From positions 1 through 64,000 of the forward strand of contig NZ_JAATOW010000006.1 in the NCBI RefSeq assembly GCF_011806405.1: 64,000 nt of DNA. Reading direction: 5' to 3'. Below the pieces are notes generated by a model. It saw only the letters and a list, made by a program, of their open reading frames with translations, did not search any database and had not been told where the DNA came from. This stretch comes from Pseudooceanicola sp. HF7. GTDB taxonomy: Bacteria > Pseudomonadota > Alphaproteobacteria > Rhodobacterales > Rhodobacteraceae. The position numbers were made by a program, and so were the translations under genes. Of this stretch, positions 39,113-47,944 are shown piece by piece (within the stretch, counting starts at the first letter, position 1; each line of letters begins with the position of its first letter).

Positions 39113-39547
39113 TCACCGCAGCCGGCGATTCACGGCCACGGTATCCAGAATATGGTCGCTCAGACCCTGCTTGCGGGAGGAGCCCATCATCAGCACGACT
39201 GAGATCACCTGAAGCACGGGCAGCCCCATGCTGACCAGGTAGCCCAGCGTGTGCAGCACCGCGTCACTGCTGGAGAGCGACCGGCCATCGGCGCGCACGA
39301 TCTCCACCGAGAACAGGCGCATGCCCCAGGTGCCGCCGCCGTTCGACAGGGTCAGCGTACGGTAGAGGAAATCTATCACCAGGTAGATGAAGGGCCAGAA
39401 GAAGGCGCCGATAAAGGCCGTCAGCACGACCACCACCGCCGACAGGCCACCGACGATGAAGAGGTCGATCAGCCAGGCGAAAAGGCGCTTGGTACGGACG
39501 GAACTGTAGAAGTCCGGGCGCAGGTCGGGTTCGGGAAGGGCGGTCAT
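39113..39547 (-). CDS. RDD family membrane protein
   Basis: A 144-aa inner-membrane protein with the RDD signature: Arg and Asp residues in the first helix (RTKRLFAWLIDLFIVGG), two further hydrophobic segments (about 30-65 and 105-125), and TWGMRLFSVEIVRADG between them. Function in general is unclear; some RDD proteins act as ion antiporters. It follows the DUF2852 gene by about 110 bases, with a GC hairpin between them. Confidence 0.88.
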   Translation of the reverse strand: MTALPEPDLRPDFYSSVRTKRLFAWLIDLFIVGGLSAVVVVLTAFIGAFFWPFIYLVIDFLYRTLTLSNGGGTWGMRLFSVEIVRADGRSLSSSDAVLHTLGYLVSMGLPVLQVISVVLMMGSSRKQGLSDHILDTVAVNRRLR

Positions 39548-39574
39548 CTGAAGGGAATCTCCTGGGGATGTGAA

Positions 39575-39595
39575 ACGGCCCCGAAGCGGGGCCGT
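39575..39595 (-). terminator. GC hairpin between DUF2852 and RDD genes
   Basis: ACGGCCCC and GGGGCCGT form an 8-bp stem. Only a short TTT follows on the minus strand, so termination would be weak. Confidence 0.4.
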
Positions 39596-39657
39596 CGCGG
39601 CACGTTGCCGTGCTTGGTGGTATCCGTGTCGTCCGTGTGCTGCCGGGGCGCGGGGCC

Positions 39658-40125
39658 TCAGGCGTTTTCGGACGGCGCGGTGTCACGTTCGGACGCGGCC
39701 TTGCTGGCGCGGTCGTCCATGAACTGGTCGAACTCTGCCTTGTCCTTGGCGGCGCGCAGCCGTTCCAGGAAGGATTCAAAGGCGTCCTGTTCTTCTTCCA
39801 GACGGCGCAGCGTTTCCTGCTTGTAGGCATCGAAAGCGCTATTGCCGGAAGATTTCATCGCGGCGTAACCCGTGCGGCGCATTTCATGCGCGCTACCACG
39901 GCGGGCGGAATTGCGGCAGGATTTTCCAAACATGAATTTCTTTCTCCAGATCATGTAGAACAGCAGGGCGAGGCCGACGGGCCAGAAGAAGATGAAGCCC
40001 AGGACCATCGCAATGATCCATGCAGGCTTGCCCTTTCTGTCCATCCAGTCCTCGGCGTCGCGAAACCACGAGCCACCCCGGTACTGGGGTTGGCGGGCTT
40101 CCATTTCTGCGGCGGCGGGGTTCAT
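39658..40125 (-). CDS. DUF2852 domain-containing protein
   Basis: A 155-aa protein with one or two closely spaced transmembrane helices (residues about 34-57, PAWIIAMVLGFIFFWPVGLALLFYMIW). A basic segment follows, and then a long charged coiled-coil-like tail (ALETLRRLEEEQDAFESFLERLRAAKDKAEFDQFM region). DUF2852 proteins are common in alphaproteobacteria and uncharacterised. ATG 40125 is preferred over GTG 40164 because the earlier start would sit inside the repeated operator-like palindrome. That duplicated motif suggests specific transcriptional control. Confidence 0.8.
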   Translation of the reverse strand: MNPAAAEMEARQPQYRGGSWFRDAEDWMDRKGKPAWIIAMVLGFIFFWPVGLALLFYMIWRKKFMFGKSCRNSARRGSAHEMRRTGYAAMKSSGNSAFDAYKQETLRRLEEEQDAFESFLERLRAAKDKAEFDQFMDDRASKAASERDTAPSENA

Positions 40126-40147
40126 CTCCGGTATCTCCAATCTAGGT

Positions 40148-40169
40148 ATGTGAATGTCTTTCACATTGC
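40148..40169. promoter_or_regulatory. Operator-like palindrome, copy 1
   Basis: The site has the form TGTGAA-N5-TTCACA and is flanked by A on the left and TTGC on the right. It agrees with copy 2 at 19 of 22 positions and lies directly before the DUF2852 start. The regulator is unknown. Confidence 0.55.
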
Positions 40170-40205
40170 TAAGATTGGCATTGAGGGCGTTTGGCGCAAG
40201 GGGTG

Positions 40206-40227
40206 ATGTGAAAGTTTTTTACATTGC
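40206..40227. promoter_or_regulatory. Operator-like palindrome, copy 2
   Basis: The form is TGTGAA-N5-TTTACA with the same flanks as copy 1. It begins 58 bases from copy 1, in the same orientation, between ybaK and the DUF2852 gene. Confidence 0.55.
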
Positions 40228-40233
40228 CCTGAT

Positions 40234-40701
40234 TCAGGAAATGAAATCAGCCTCTTGCGCGCCCGTCATTCGCGGCAATTCCTGCGGCGGAATGCCGAAG
40301 ACGTGGCGCGGGGTGCCCGCCGCGGCCCAGATCCGGTCGAATTCCATGAGTCGCGGATCCAGGAAAGCCCGGATCGGGGACAGGTGCCCGACCGGGGCAA
40401 CGCCACCGATGGCAAAGCCTGTCTGGGCGCGGATCAGCGCGGCATCGGCCTTGCCCAGCGGTTCGCCCGCCACGGCAGAGGCCTTCTGCGCATCCACCCG
40501 GTTGCCGCCGGCGGTGAGAAACAGCAGCGCCTCGCCACTGGTTTCGCCAAGAAAGATGATCGACTTGGCGATCTGGTCGATCGTGCATCCGACAGAGGCG
40601 GCGGCATCGGCGGCCGTGCGGCAATCGCCCAGCTCAAGGATCTCTGTTTCCACGCCGGCCTCTTCCAGCGCGCGTGCCACACGTTTCATGCTCTTGCTCA
40701 T
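40234..40701 (-). CDS. YbaK/EbsC-family (aminoacyl-tRNA deacylase-like) protein
   Basis: A 155-aa protein of the YbaK/ProX editing family, which hydrolyses mischarged tRNA such as Cys-tRNA(Pro). The family lysine and helix are in IDQIAKSIIFLG, with AKADAALIRAQTGFAIGGVAPVGH forming the characteristic GGVxPxGH loop. The start MSKSMKRVARALEEAG (40701) fits the family; the upstream in-frame extension does not. It is divergent from glnE with a gap of 110 bases. Confidence 0.87.
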   Translation of the reverse strand: MSKSMKRVARALEEAGVETEILELGDCRTAADAAASVGCTIDQIAKSIIFLGETSGEALLFLTAGGNRVDAQKASAVAGEPLGKADAALIRAQTGFAIGGVAPVGHLSPIRAFLDPRLMEFDRIWAAAGTPRHVFGIPPQELPRMTGAQEADFIS

Positions 40702-40811
40702 CCTCGGTCTGTCCTTTCCCGCATCCTGATCCGGCGTTCTTTTCATCGCGCGGAAATCTGCCGCTTTTGCAGGGGATTGACCAGAGGGCCCGGCCCGGAC
40801 ACTTATCGGGC

Positions 40812-43625
40812 ATGAGTGATATCTTGACCATCAACCGGTTACCGCGTGCTTACGAACCCGAACGGGGGGCGGAGGCGCTGGCGCTGCTGCCTGGCCTGAC
40901 GGGCGATCTTGCGCGGCTGATCGAAGGGACGGCGGGCTGCAGCCCCTACCTGGCCGGCCTCATGGCGAAGGAAGCCGACTGGCTGCCCGGTGCCCTTCAC
41001 GCCCCGCGCCGCGCGCTTCAGGCAGAGGCGGCGCGGCTTCAGTCGCTGGGCCCGGACCGGATCGCGGAGGGGCTGCGGCAGGGCAAGCGGCGGGTGGCGC
41101 TGATTGCGGCGTTGGCTGACCTCTGCGGAGCCTGGACGCTGGAAGAGGTGACCGGCGCGCTGACCGATTACGCCGACCTTTCCGTGCAGCTGGCTCTGCG
41201 CGCCGGGCTGGAGCGTGAGATCCGGCGCGGCAAGCTGCCCGGCAAGACCGAGGAAGACCTCGCCAATTGCTGCGGCGTGGTGGCGCTGGCCATGGGCAAG
41301 ATGGGCGCGCGCGAGCTCAACTATTCCTCCGACATCGACCTGATCGTGCTTTACGAGGAAGCCCAGTACGGTGCCGACCAGGCCGAGGCACGCCCGGCCC
41401 TGATCCGTGCCACGCGCTTCATGGTCGCCACGCTGACCGAGATCAGCCGCGAAGGCTATGTCTTCCGCACCGATCTGCGCCTGCGTCCCGATCCCGGCGT
41501 GACCCCGGTCTGCCTGGGGATGGAGGCGGCGGAGCGCTATTACGAAAGCCTGGGGCGCACCTGGGAACGCGCGGCCTATATCAAGGCGCGGCCCTGCGCG
41601 GGCGACCTGGAGGCGGGCGGGCGTTTCCTGAAGGATCTCAGCCCCTTCGTCTGGCGCCGGCACCTTGATTACGCAGCCATTCAGGATGCCCATGACCTGC
41701 GTCTCGCGATCCGAGAAAACAAGGGCTACCACGGGCCGATCGTGCTGCCCGGCCATGACATGAAGCTGGGGCGCGGCGGCATTCGCGAGATCGAGTTCTT
41801 CACCCAGTTCCACCAGATAGTGGCGGGGGGGCGCGATCCCTCCTTGCGGATGCGCCAGACGGTGCCGGCGCTGGCGCGGCTGGCCGAAGTGGGCTGGGTG
41901 CCCGAAGAGACCGCCGGCCTGCTCTCAAAGCATTACCGTGCCCATCGGGAGGTCGAGCATCGCCTGCAGATGGTGCAGGACGCCCAGACCCACCTGCTGC
42001 CGAAAAGCCCCGAGGACATGGCCCGGCTGGCCGCCTTCATGGGGCTGGAAGAGGCAGAGATGCGCACCGGGATCCGCAGCCGCCTGGAAGAGGTGCATGA
42101 CCTGACAGAGGCCTTCTTTGCCCGCGAGAACCGCGAGGCAGAGGCGCGCAAGCCCCAGGTCGAAACGCCGGAAGTGGATTTCGACGACCAGATCCTGGCG
42201 CGCTGGCGGACCTATCCGGCGCTGTCGTCGCGCCGCGCGCAGGAGATCTTTTCAAGGCTGCGCCCGCAGATTCTGGCGGCCCTGGCGCGGGCGGCAAAAC
42301 CAGAAGAGGCGCTGGTGGCCTTCGACGGCTTCCTGCGCCGCCTGCCGGCCGGCGTGCAGCTGTTTTCCCTGTTCGAGGCCAACCCGCTGCTGATCGACCT
42401 GGTGGGCGATATCTCGGCCACGGTGCCGGATCTGGCGATCTATCTCAGCCAGAATGCCAGTGTCTTCGATGCCGTGATCGCGGGGCAGTTTTTCCAGGAC
42501 TGGCCGGGACTTGAGGCGCTTTGCGCGGGGCTTGAGGCCGTGCTGGCACGAGAGGCGGACTACGAGGCGCGGCTGGATGCGGCGCGGCGCTGGTACAAGG
42601 ACTGGCATTTCCGCATCGGGGTGCATCACCTGCGCGGGCTGATCGAACCGGCAGAGGCCGGGCGGCAATACGCGGAGCTGGCAGAGGTCATCCTGCGCAA
42701 GCTCTGGCCCGTTGTGCAGGCTGAATTCGCCACCCGTCACGGGCCGCCACCGGGGCGCGGCGCGGTGGTGATGGGCATGGGCTCCGTCGGGGCGGGGCGG
42801 CTGAATGCGCGCTCTGACCTGGACCTGATCGTGATCTATGATGCGGCGGGCGAGGAAAGCTCCGACGGGCGGCGTCCGCTGGCCTCGCGGACCTATTACG
42901 CGCGGCTGACCCAGGCGCTGGTCACGGCGCTTTCCGCGCCCACCGCCGAGGGGCGGCTTTACGAGGTCGACATGCGCCTGCGCCCCTCTGGCAACCAGGG
43001 GCCGGTGGCGACCTCCTGGCAGAGCTACAGGGATTACCAGGACAACCAGGCCTGGACCTGGGAACACCTGGCGCTGACGCGGGCGCGGGTGCTGGCGGGG
43101 CCGGGGGACCTGGCCGACGAGGTGATGGAATTCCGCCGCGGTCTGATCGCGCGGCACCGCGAAAAGGGCCCGGTTCTCAAGGACGTGGCAGAGATGCGGG
43201 CGCGGATCGCCGCCGCGCGGGGCAATCCCGGCGAATGGGAGGTCAAGACCGGGCCGGGCCGCAACCAGGAGATCGAGCTGATGGCCCAGGCCGGCGGGTT
43301 GATCGCCGGGGACCCGGAGGGCTGGATCGCCGACGGGCTGCGCCTGGCGCAGGAAAGCGGCTGGATGAGACGGGACGAGGCGGCGCTGCTTGGCTCGACT
43401 TACGTGCTGCTGTGGAATATCGGTCAGGTCGGCAAGCTGTTGAGTGACCGGCCCATCGACCCGGAACGCCTTGGCGAAGGGGGCCGCGCGCTGCTGCTGC
43501 GCGACACGGGCGCCGAGACCATGGAGGCCCTGCAGTCCGCCTATGAGCTGGCCACGCGCAGCGCGGCCATCGCGATTGACGAGATCCTGGAAAGGGAAGC
43601 CGACCCATGGCAAGCATCCGAATGA
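40812..43625 (+). CDS. glnE: Bifunctional glutamine-synthetase adenylyltransferase/deadenylyltransferase
   Basis: GlnE (937 aa) adenylylates glutamine synthetase to switch it off and removes AMP to switch it on, under control of PII. Two nucleotidyltransferase domains are visible: the N-terminal deadenylylase with GKMGARELNYSSDIDLIVLY and the C-terminal adenylylase with GMGSVGAGRLNARSDLDLIVIY. Both carry the catalytic D-x-D pair, and each is followed by a PII-uridylyltransferase-like helical domain (GRGGIREIEFFTQ in the first). The length is normal. ATG 40812 (MSDILTINRLPRAY) is selected from homology. A 94-aa gene overlaps its end by 19 bases. Confidence 0.95.
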   Translation: MSDILTINRLPRAYEPERGAEALALLPGLTGDLARLIEGTAGCSPYLAGLMAKEADWLPGALHAPRRALQAEAARLQSLGPDRIAEGLRQGKRRVALIAALADLCGAWTLEEVTGALTDYADLSVQLALRAGLEREIRRGKLPGKTEEDLANCCGVVALAMGKMGARELNYSSDIDLIVLYEEAQYGADQAEARPALIRATRFMVATLTEISREGYVFRTDLRLRPDPGVTPVCLGMEAAERYYESLGRTWERAAYIKARPCAGDLEAGGRFLKDLSPFVWRRHLDYAAIQDAHDLRLAIRENKGYHGPIVLPGHDMKLGRGGIREIEFFTQFHQIVAGGRDPSLRMRQTVPALARLAEVGWVPEETAGLLSKHYRAHREVEHRLQMVQDAQTHLLPKSPEDMARLAAFMGLEEAEMRTGIRSRLEEVHDLTEAFFARENREAEARKPQVETPEVDFDDQILARWRTYPALSSRRAQEIFSRLRPQILAALARAAKPEEALVAFDGFLRRLPAGVQLFSLFEANPLLIDLVGDISATVPDLAIYLSQNASVFDAVIAGQFFQDWPGLEALCAGLEAVLAREADYEARLDAARRWYKDWHFRIGVHHLRGLIEPAEAGRQYAELAEVILRKLWPVVQAEFATRHGPPPGRGAVVMGMGSVGAGRLNARSDLDLIVIYDAAGEESSDGRRPLASRTYYARLTQALVTALSAPTAEGRLYEVDMRLRPSGNQGPVATSWQSYRDYQDNQAWTWEHLALTRARVLAGPGDLADEVMEFRRGLIARHREKGPVLKDVAEMRARIAAARGNPGEWEVKTGPGRNQEIELMAQAGGLIAGDPEGWIADGLRLAQESGWMRRDEAALLGSTYVLLWNIGQVGKLLSDRPIDPERLGEGGRALLLRDTGAETMEALQSAYELATRSAAIAIDEILEREADPWQASE

Positions 43626-43891
43626 AGGGCGACCGTGCCGATCCCAAGGCCCTGATCCGGGAGGCCTACCAGATCGAGGGGATCACCGGCGCGGAATGCC
43701 GCTCCATCCTGATGGACTGGGCGCTGAGCCTGGGGGAGGGCCAGGATCAGCAGGGCGCGCTGAAGGTGCTGCTGCAACGCCACGGAGAGGCCGCCCCGGA
43801 TCATCCCATGACGGCCCTGATGCAGGAGGGGCTGGCCACGGTCACCGGTCCCCGCCGCCGGGGGGGCTGGCGATCCCGACCGCGCCACTGA
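43607..43891 (+). CDS. Small conserved hypothetical protein overlapping glnE
   Basis: A 94-aa soluble protein starting MASIRMKGDRADPKALIREAYQIEGITGAECRSILMDWAL. The segment resembles a short helical domain with two Cys/His-free amphipathic helices. It overlaps the glnE 3' end by 19 bases in another frame, a sign of translational coupling. The C-terminal tail is basic (GPRRRGGWRSRPRH). I do not recognise the family; the overlap and codon use suggest a real gene. Confidence 0.7.
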   Translation: MASIRMKGDRADPKALIREAYQIEGITGAECRSILMDWALSLGEGQDQQGALKVLLQRHGEAAPDHPMTALMQEGLATVTGPRRRGGWRSRPRH

Positions 43892-44266
43892 ACAAGTGGT
43901 AAAGGCGGCGGGCGCATTATCAGGGCTCCTGAGGTGAGTCGTTTTGCGGAAAAGCGCGGGTTAACAGGGCTTTGCAGGGCGAAACGGCACGTCTGTATTA
44001 CGTCGGTATCGCGTCGGTATTACGTCGGTGCCGATGTCGGTAATTGCCCGGGTTAACGCAGCGCGCTTAGTGGCGGGTCTGAATGGCGCCGCCAGAACAA
44101 ACCCCCTCGGGTGCTCCGTGACGAGGGCCGGGGCACGCCTGCGCCGCGCATCGAGCGCCGCGCCGGCGTCGGGGGCGGCTGCCCCCTGACCCCCGCGCGC
44201 ACGGAGAGGGGCGCGCGGGACGGCAGGCCGGGATCTGGGCTGCATCGGGAGGGGGCAGCAGAGATG
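43892..44266. other. Intergenic region, convergent, GC-rich
   Basis: The gap between the 94-aa gene and the eda terminator holds the 11-bp tandem repeat array and a GC-rich stretch (44090-44250) of the kind often seen between Rhodobacterales genes. The open frame on the minus strand (43961-44245) has only low-complexity Arg/Ala/Pro and is not taken as a gene. Confidence 0.5.
43989..44043. repeat. Five tandem 11-bp repeats (ACGTCGGTATT-like)
   Basis: Five units built on GTCGGTA recur at 11, 11, 11 and 12 bases, almost exactly one helical turn. They lie in a convergent intergenic region downstream of two genes, not at a promoter. No function is evident. Confidence 0.7.
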
Positions 44267-44301
44267 AAAAAAACGCGGCCCCCGGGAACAGGGGCCGCGT
44301 T
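44267..44301 (-). terminator. Terminator of edd-eda
   Basis: On the minus strand AACGCGGCCCC and GGGGCCGCGTT form a strong stem followed by seven T residues, about 80 bases after the eda stop. Confidence 0.88.
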
Positions 44302-44378
44302 CTGTGTGATCACTTGGTCTTTCGGGCGGTGCCGGTGCCGCTCAGGGCGCGCGGCATTCATCCGCGTCGGAAAGGCCT

Positions 44379-45020
44379 TCAGGCGGTGAGAGCGGCGGCC
44401 TCGGCTGCCAGTTTCTCGATCCCTTTCCAGTCCTTCGCCTCGATCAGCTCCTGCGGGGCCACCCAGGAGCCGCCGACGCAGATGATGTTCTTCAGCGACA
44501 GGTAATCCCTGGCGTTGCCGGGGGTCACGCCGCCGGTGGGGCAGAACATGACGTCCGGGATCGGCGCGCCGATGGCCTTGATCGCCGGGGCGCCGCCGTT
44601 GATGGAGGCCGGGAAGAACTTCTGCACGCGGTAGCCGCGCTCCAGCAGGGCCATGACCTCGGACGAGGTGGCGGCCCCGGGCAGCATCGGCAAATCGGCG
44701 TCCTCTGCGGCGCTCAGCACACGGTCCGTCGACCCGGGAGAGACGCCGAAGCGCGCGCCGGCCTCGACCACGGCGGTGACGGCGGCCGGGTTCAGGATGG
44801 AGCCCGCGCCCACCACGCCGCCTTCGACCTTAGCCATTTCGCGGATCGCATCCAGGGCGGCGGGGGTGCGCAGGGTCACTTCCAGCGCGGGCAGACCGCC
44901 CGCGACCAGCGCCCGGGCCAGATCCGCGGCGGTGGAGGCATCGTGGATGACAAGCACCGGGACGACCGGGGCCAGGCGGCAGATCTTCTCGGCTTCTTTG
45001 CTTGCGGCTTCAGGGGTCAT
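44379..45020 (-). CDS. eda: KDPG/KHG aldolase
   Basis: Eda (213 aa) splits 2-keto-3-deoxy-6-phosphogluconate into pyruvate and glyceraldehyde-3-phosphate, the last Entner-Doudoroff step. The Schiff-base lysine is in RVQKFFPAS, the catalytic Glu in LPALEVTLRTP, and the phosphate loop in CPTGGVTPGNARDYL. The length matches the family. It lies 45 bases downstream of edd in the same operon and ends before a strong terminator. Confidence 0.96.
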   Translation of the reverse strand: MTPEAASKEAEKICRLAPVVPVLVIHDASTAADLARALVAGGLPALEVTLRTPAALDAIREMAKVEGGVVGAGSILNPAAVTAVVEAGARFGVSPGSTDRVLSAAEDADLPMLPGAATSSEVMALLERGYRVQKFFPASINGGAPAIKAIGAPIPDVMFCPTGGVTPGNARDYLSLKNIICVGGSWVAPQELIEAKDWKGIEKLAAEAAALTA

Positions 45021-45065
45021 GGAAAGGCTCCGTGAAAGGTCTTGGAAAAAGGTCTTCGGGCAGGG

Positions 45066-46868
45066 TCAGACGACGTTGGAGGCCCCGGCAGAGGCCGGAC
45101 CGGCGTTCTGGCGGAAGGTCTCGAACAGCTCACGGCCGATGCCGAAGCTGTTGGCCGAAAGGTCCACGGGGGCGGCGGTGCGGGTGGAAAGATCCACATC
45201 CGTGGTGATCGTGCCGGCCACGGCATCGACGCGCACGACGTCGCCGTCCTGCAGCAGGCCGATCGGCCCGCCATCGGCGGCTTCGGGCGACAGGTGGATC
45301 GCGGCGGGCACCTTGCCGGAGGCCCCGGACATGCGGCCATCGGTCAGCAGCGCCACCTTCAGCCCGCGATCCAGCAGCACAGCAAGGGTGGGGGTCAGCG
45401 AATGCAGTTCCGGCATGCCGTTGGCCTTGGGGCCCTGGTAGCGCACGACAACCACCATGTCCTCGGTGAACTCGCCGCGCTTGAAGGCGGCCTTCACGTC
45501 GTTCTGGTCATGGAAGATGCGCACCGGCGCCTCGACCACATGGTGTTCGGGCTTCACGGCAGAGACCTTCATGATCGCGCGGCCAAGCGGCCCGGAGAGA
45601 TGCTTGAGCCCGCCGCTTTTCTGGAAGGGATCGCTGGCCGGACGCACGATCTTTTCGTTCAGGCTTTCCTTGGCGCCGGGTTCATAGACGACGCGGCCAT
45701 CTTTCAGCTTGGGTTCCTGGGTGTAAAGCGCCAGGCCGTCGCCCGCGATGGTCTTGGTATCGTCATGCAGCAGACCGGCATCCAGCAGCTGGCTGATCAG
45801 GTAGCCAAGGCCGCCGGCGGCGTGGAAGTGGTTCACGTCTGCCAGCCCGTTGGGATAGACCTTGGCCAGCAGCGGCACGGCCCCGGAGACGGCATCGAAA
45901 TCCGCCGGGTCCAGGATGATGCCGGCGGCGCGCGCCATGGCGGGCATGTGCAGTACCAGGTTGGTGGAGCCGCCGGTGGCCATCAGGCCGACCATGCCGT
46001 TGACGAAGGCCTTTTCATCCAGGATTTCGCCCGCGGGGCGGAATTCATTGCCAAGGGCGGTGATTTCCAGCGCGCGTTCGGTGCCCGCAACGGTCAGCGC
46101 ATCGCGCATCGGCGTGTTGGGGTTCACGAAGGAAGAGCCGGGCAGGTGCAGGCCCATGAACTCCATCAGCATCTGGTTGGTGTTCGCGGTGCCGTAGAAG
46201 GTGCAGGTGCCGGGGGAGTGGTAGGAGGCCATCTCTGCCTCCATCAGCTTGTCGCGGCCGACCTCTCCGGTGGCGTATTGCTGGCGCACCTTGGCCTTCT
46301 CGTCGTTGGGCAGGCCAGAGGGCATGGGACCGGCCGGCAGGAAGACCGCCGGGATATGGCCGAAGGTGGCCGCCGCCATGACAAGGCCCGGCACGATCTT
46401 GTCGCAGACCCCCATGTAGAGCGCCGCGTCAAAGCAGTTGTGCGACAGGGCCACGCCGGCGGCCATGGCGATCACGTCGCGCGAGAACAGCGAAAGCTCC
46501 ATCCCCGGCTGGCCCTGGGTGACGCCGTCGCACATGGCGGGCACGCCGCCGGCGACCTGGGCGGTGGCGCCCTTGGCCCGCGCGGTGTCGCGGATCAGCT
46601 GGGGGAAGCGTTCGTAGGGCTGGTGGGCCGAGAGCATGTCGTTATAGGCGGTCACGATGCCAAGGTTGGCCGCGCGTCCCTTGGCCAGGGCATCCTGGTC
46701 GGCGGGCATGCCGGCATAGGCATGGGCCTGGTTGCCGCAGGTCAGGTGGGCACGGACCGGCCCGGCCTCTGCCGCGGCATTGATCCGGCCCAGGTAGCCT
46801 TCGCGGCTGTCGCGGGACCGTTCGATGATGCGGTCGGTTACGTCTGAAATGATCTGGTTCAATGCCAT
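45066..46868 (-). CDS. edd: Phosphogluconate dehydratase
   Basis: Edd (600 aa) dehydrates 6-phosphogluconate to KDPG, the key Entner-Doudoroff step. It belongs to the IlvD/Edd family and needs an iron-sulfur cluster. Likely cluster cysteines are in [18 protein letters not shown] and in [13 protein letters not shown], and family blocks such as [18 protein letters not shown] and [21 protein letters not shown] are present. The start [14 protein letters not shown] at 46868 fits. A LacI-type operator lies 65 bases upstream. It heads the edd-eda operon, the main sugar route in this bacterial group. Confidence 0.96.
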   Translation of the reverse strand: MALNQIISDVTDRIIERSRDSREGYLGRINAAAEAGPVRAHLTCGNQAHAYAGMPADQDALAKGRAANLGIVTAYNDMLSAHQPYERFPQLIRDTARAKGATAQVAGGVPAMCDGVTQGQPGMELSLFSRDVIAMAAGVALSHNCFDAALYMGVCDKIVPGLVMAAATFGHIPAVFLPAGPMPSGLPNDEKAKVRQQYATGEVGRDKLMEAEMASYHSPGTCTFYGTANTNQMLMEFMGLHLPGSSFVNPNTPMRDALTVAGTERALEITALGNEFRPAGEILDEKAFVNGMVGLMATGGSTNLVLHMPAMARAAGIILDPADFDAVSGAVPLLAKVYPNGLADVNHFHAAGGLGYLISQLLDAGLLHDDTKTIAGDGLALYTQEPKLKDGRVVYEPGAKESLNEKIVRPASDPFQKSGGLKHLSGPLGRAIMKVSAVKPEHHVVEAPVRIFHDQNDVKAAFKRGEFTEDMVVVVRYQGPKANGMPELHSLTPTLAVLLDRGLKVALLTDGRMSGASGKVPAAIHLSPEAADGGPIGLLQDGDVVRVDAVAGTITTDVDLSTRTAAPVDLSANSFGIGRELFETFRQNAGPASAGASNVV

Positions 46869-46932
46869 GGTCGAGGCCTCCGTCTGGCTTCGGCGCTGAG
46901 ACTATGCAGCGTCGCTGGTCGCTTGCGTGTCA

Positions 46933-46946
46933 GTTTAGCGCTAACA
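46933..46946. promoter_or_regulatory. LacI-type operator before edd (CceR-like)
   Basis: The perfect palindrome TTAGCGCTAA (46935-46944), extended to TGTTAGCGCTAAAC on the minus strand, has the central CG of LacI-family operators. In Rhodobacter the LacI-family regulator CceR represses Entner-Doudoroff genes; I recall a motif of this type for it. The assignment is by analogy. Confidence 0.6.
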
Positions 46947-47098
46947 TGGAGGACATGCACCCCCGTTCGACGCGAACCGTATGACAATTCGGAAACTATT
47001 TAGCAACAGGTTGCAAAACAGGCTGTCGGTACTTGCCGATTTGGTCCGGCTCCAGCATTTTGGCGCAATATTATGAGAAGGAGGAACATATTTTGGGT

Positions 47099-47782
47099 AT
47101 GTTCAAAAAAGCTATTTTGTCGGGCGCCGTTCTGGGCAGCGTTGCGCTGCTCTCTGCCTGCGGGGTGAGCAAGGAAGCGTTCTACGTTCAGAGCGTCGAT
47201 CTGGCGAAATGCACGCCGCTGTCCGAGAAGGGCGTGACGGATTACGACGTGAAAAGCTACGCGGTGCGGGTGCCCCGGTCGCTGAAGACCAATGAAACCG
47301 ACAATCGCCACCCGGACGTGGATATCGTCTGGCGCGAGGATCCCGAAGGGGATCGCCATGCCCAGGTCCAGACCATCGTGACGGATGCGGCGCGCCGGGC
47401 CTTCAAGGCCTCCAACGGGGGGCAGGATGCCAATGTCGGCATCGAGGTGGCCTATTTCCACGCGATGAGCGATAAGACCCGGGCGACCACCGGCGGCTGG
47501 CTGACGGTGACTCTTTACGTCACGATCACGGACCCGGTGACCCAGGAACTGCTTGAGCCGACCTATGAGCTGAAGACCCAGCTTAACGGCTATGGCGGGG
47601 CAGAGGCCATTGCAGCCGTGGATCGCGGCGAGACCCAGAAGTACCGCATCTCGCGCAACCTGACCGAAGCGCTGCAGGTCGACGTGCTGGGCATCTGCCC
47701 GACGGAGTATCCCGCCCCGGTGGCGCGCACCAAGGCGCCGGTCCCCACGGGCGAGCTGCCCGATGCGGTCGAGCGGCTCTGA
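47099..47782 (+). CDS. Conserved lipoprotein (DUF6778-like)
   Basis: A 227-aa outer- or periplasm-facing lipoprotein. The signal MFKKAILSGAVLGSVALLSAC ends in a lipobox LSAC. The mature part is mixed alpha/beta (DYDVKSYAVRVPRSLKTNE, NVGIEVAYFHAMSDKTRA, WLTVTLYVTITDPVTQELLEPTYEL). Function is unknown; the family is common in Rhodobacterales. AAGGAGG lies 14 bases before ATG 47099 and eight before an in-frame TTG at 47093, so the latter may be the true start. A hairpin terminator follows. Confidence 0.82.
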   Translation: MFKKAILSGAVLGSVALLSACGVSKEAFYVQSVDLAKCTPLSEKGVTDYDVKSYAVRVPRSLKTNETDNRHPDVDIVWREDPEGDRHAQVQTIVTDAARRAFKASNGGQDANVGIEVAYFHAMSDKTRATTGGWLTVTLYVTITDPVTQELLEPTYELKTQLNGYGGAEAIAAVDRGETQKYRISRNLTEALQVDVLGICPTEYPAPVARTKAPVPTGELPDAVERL

Positions 47783-47827
47783 GCCGCGGCTTGGGATAGC
47801 CACCCGACAGAGGGTGCAGGCCTCAGG

Positions 47828-47856
47828 ACGGCCCGGTGGACACACCGGGCCGTTTC
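47828..47856 (+). terminator. Terminator after the lipoprotein gene
   Basis: ACGGCCCGGTG and CACCGGGCCGT form an 11-bp perfect stem with a four-base loop and a short T run. Confidence 0.75.
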
Positions 47857-47944
47857 GCGTTTCAGCGCGCCGGGCGGGGCAGGGCGCAGGGCCGCCCCCA
47901 CAAGGGATCTTCCCACGGGGGCGCGAAGCGATTAGGGAAGCGGA

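Noticed and set aside
40148-40227. PpsR/CrtJ sites
   Set aside because: PpsR sites have TGT-N12-ACA; both copies have N11, and no photosynthesis gene is adjacent.
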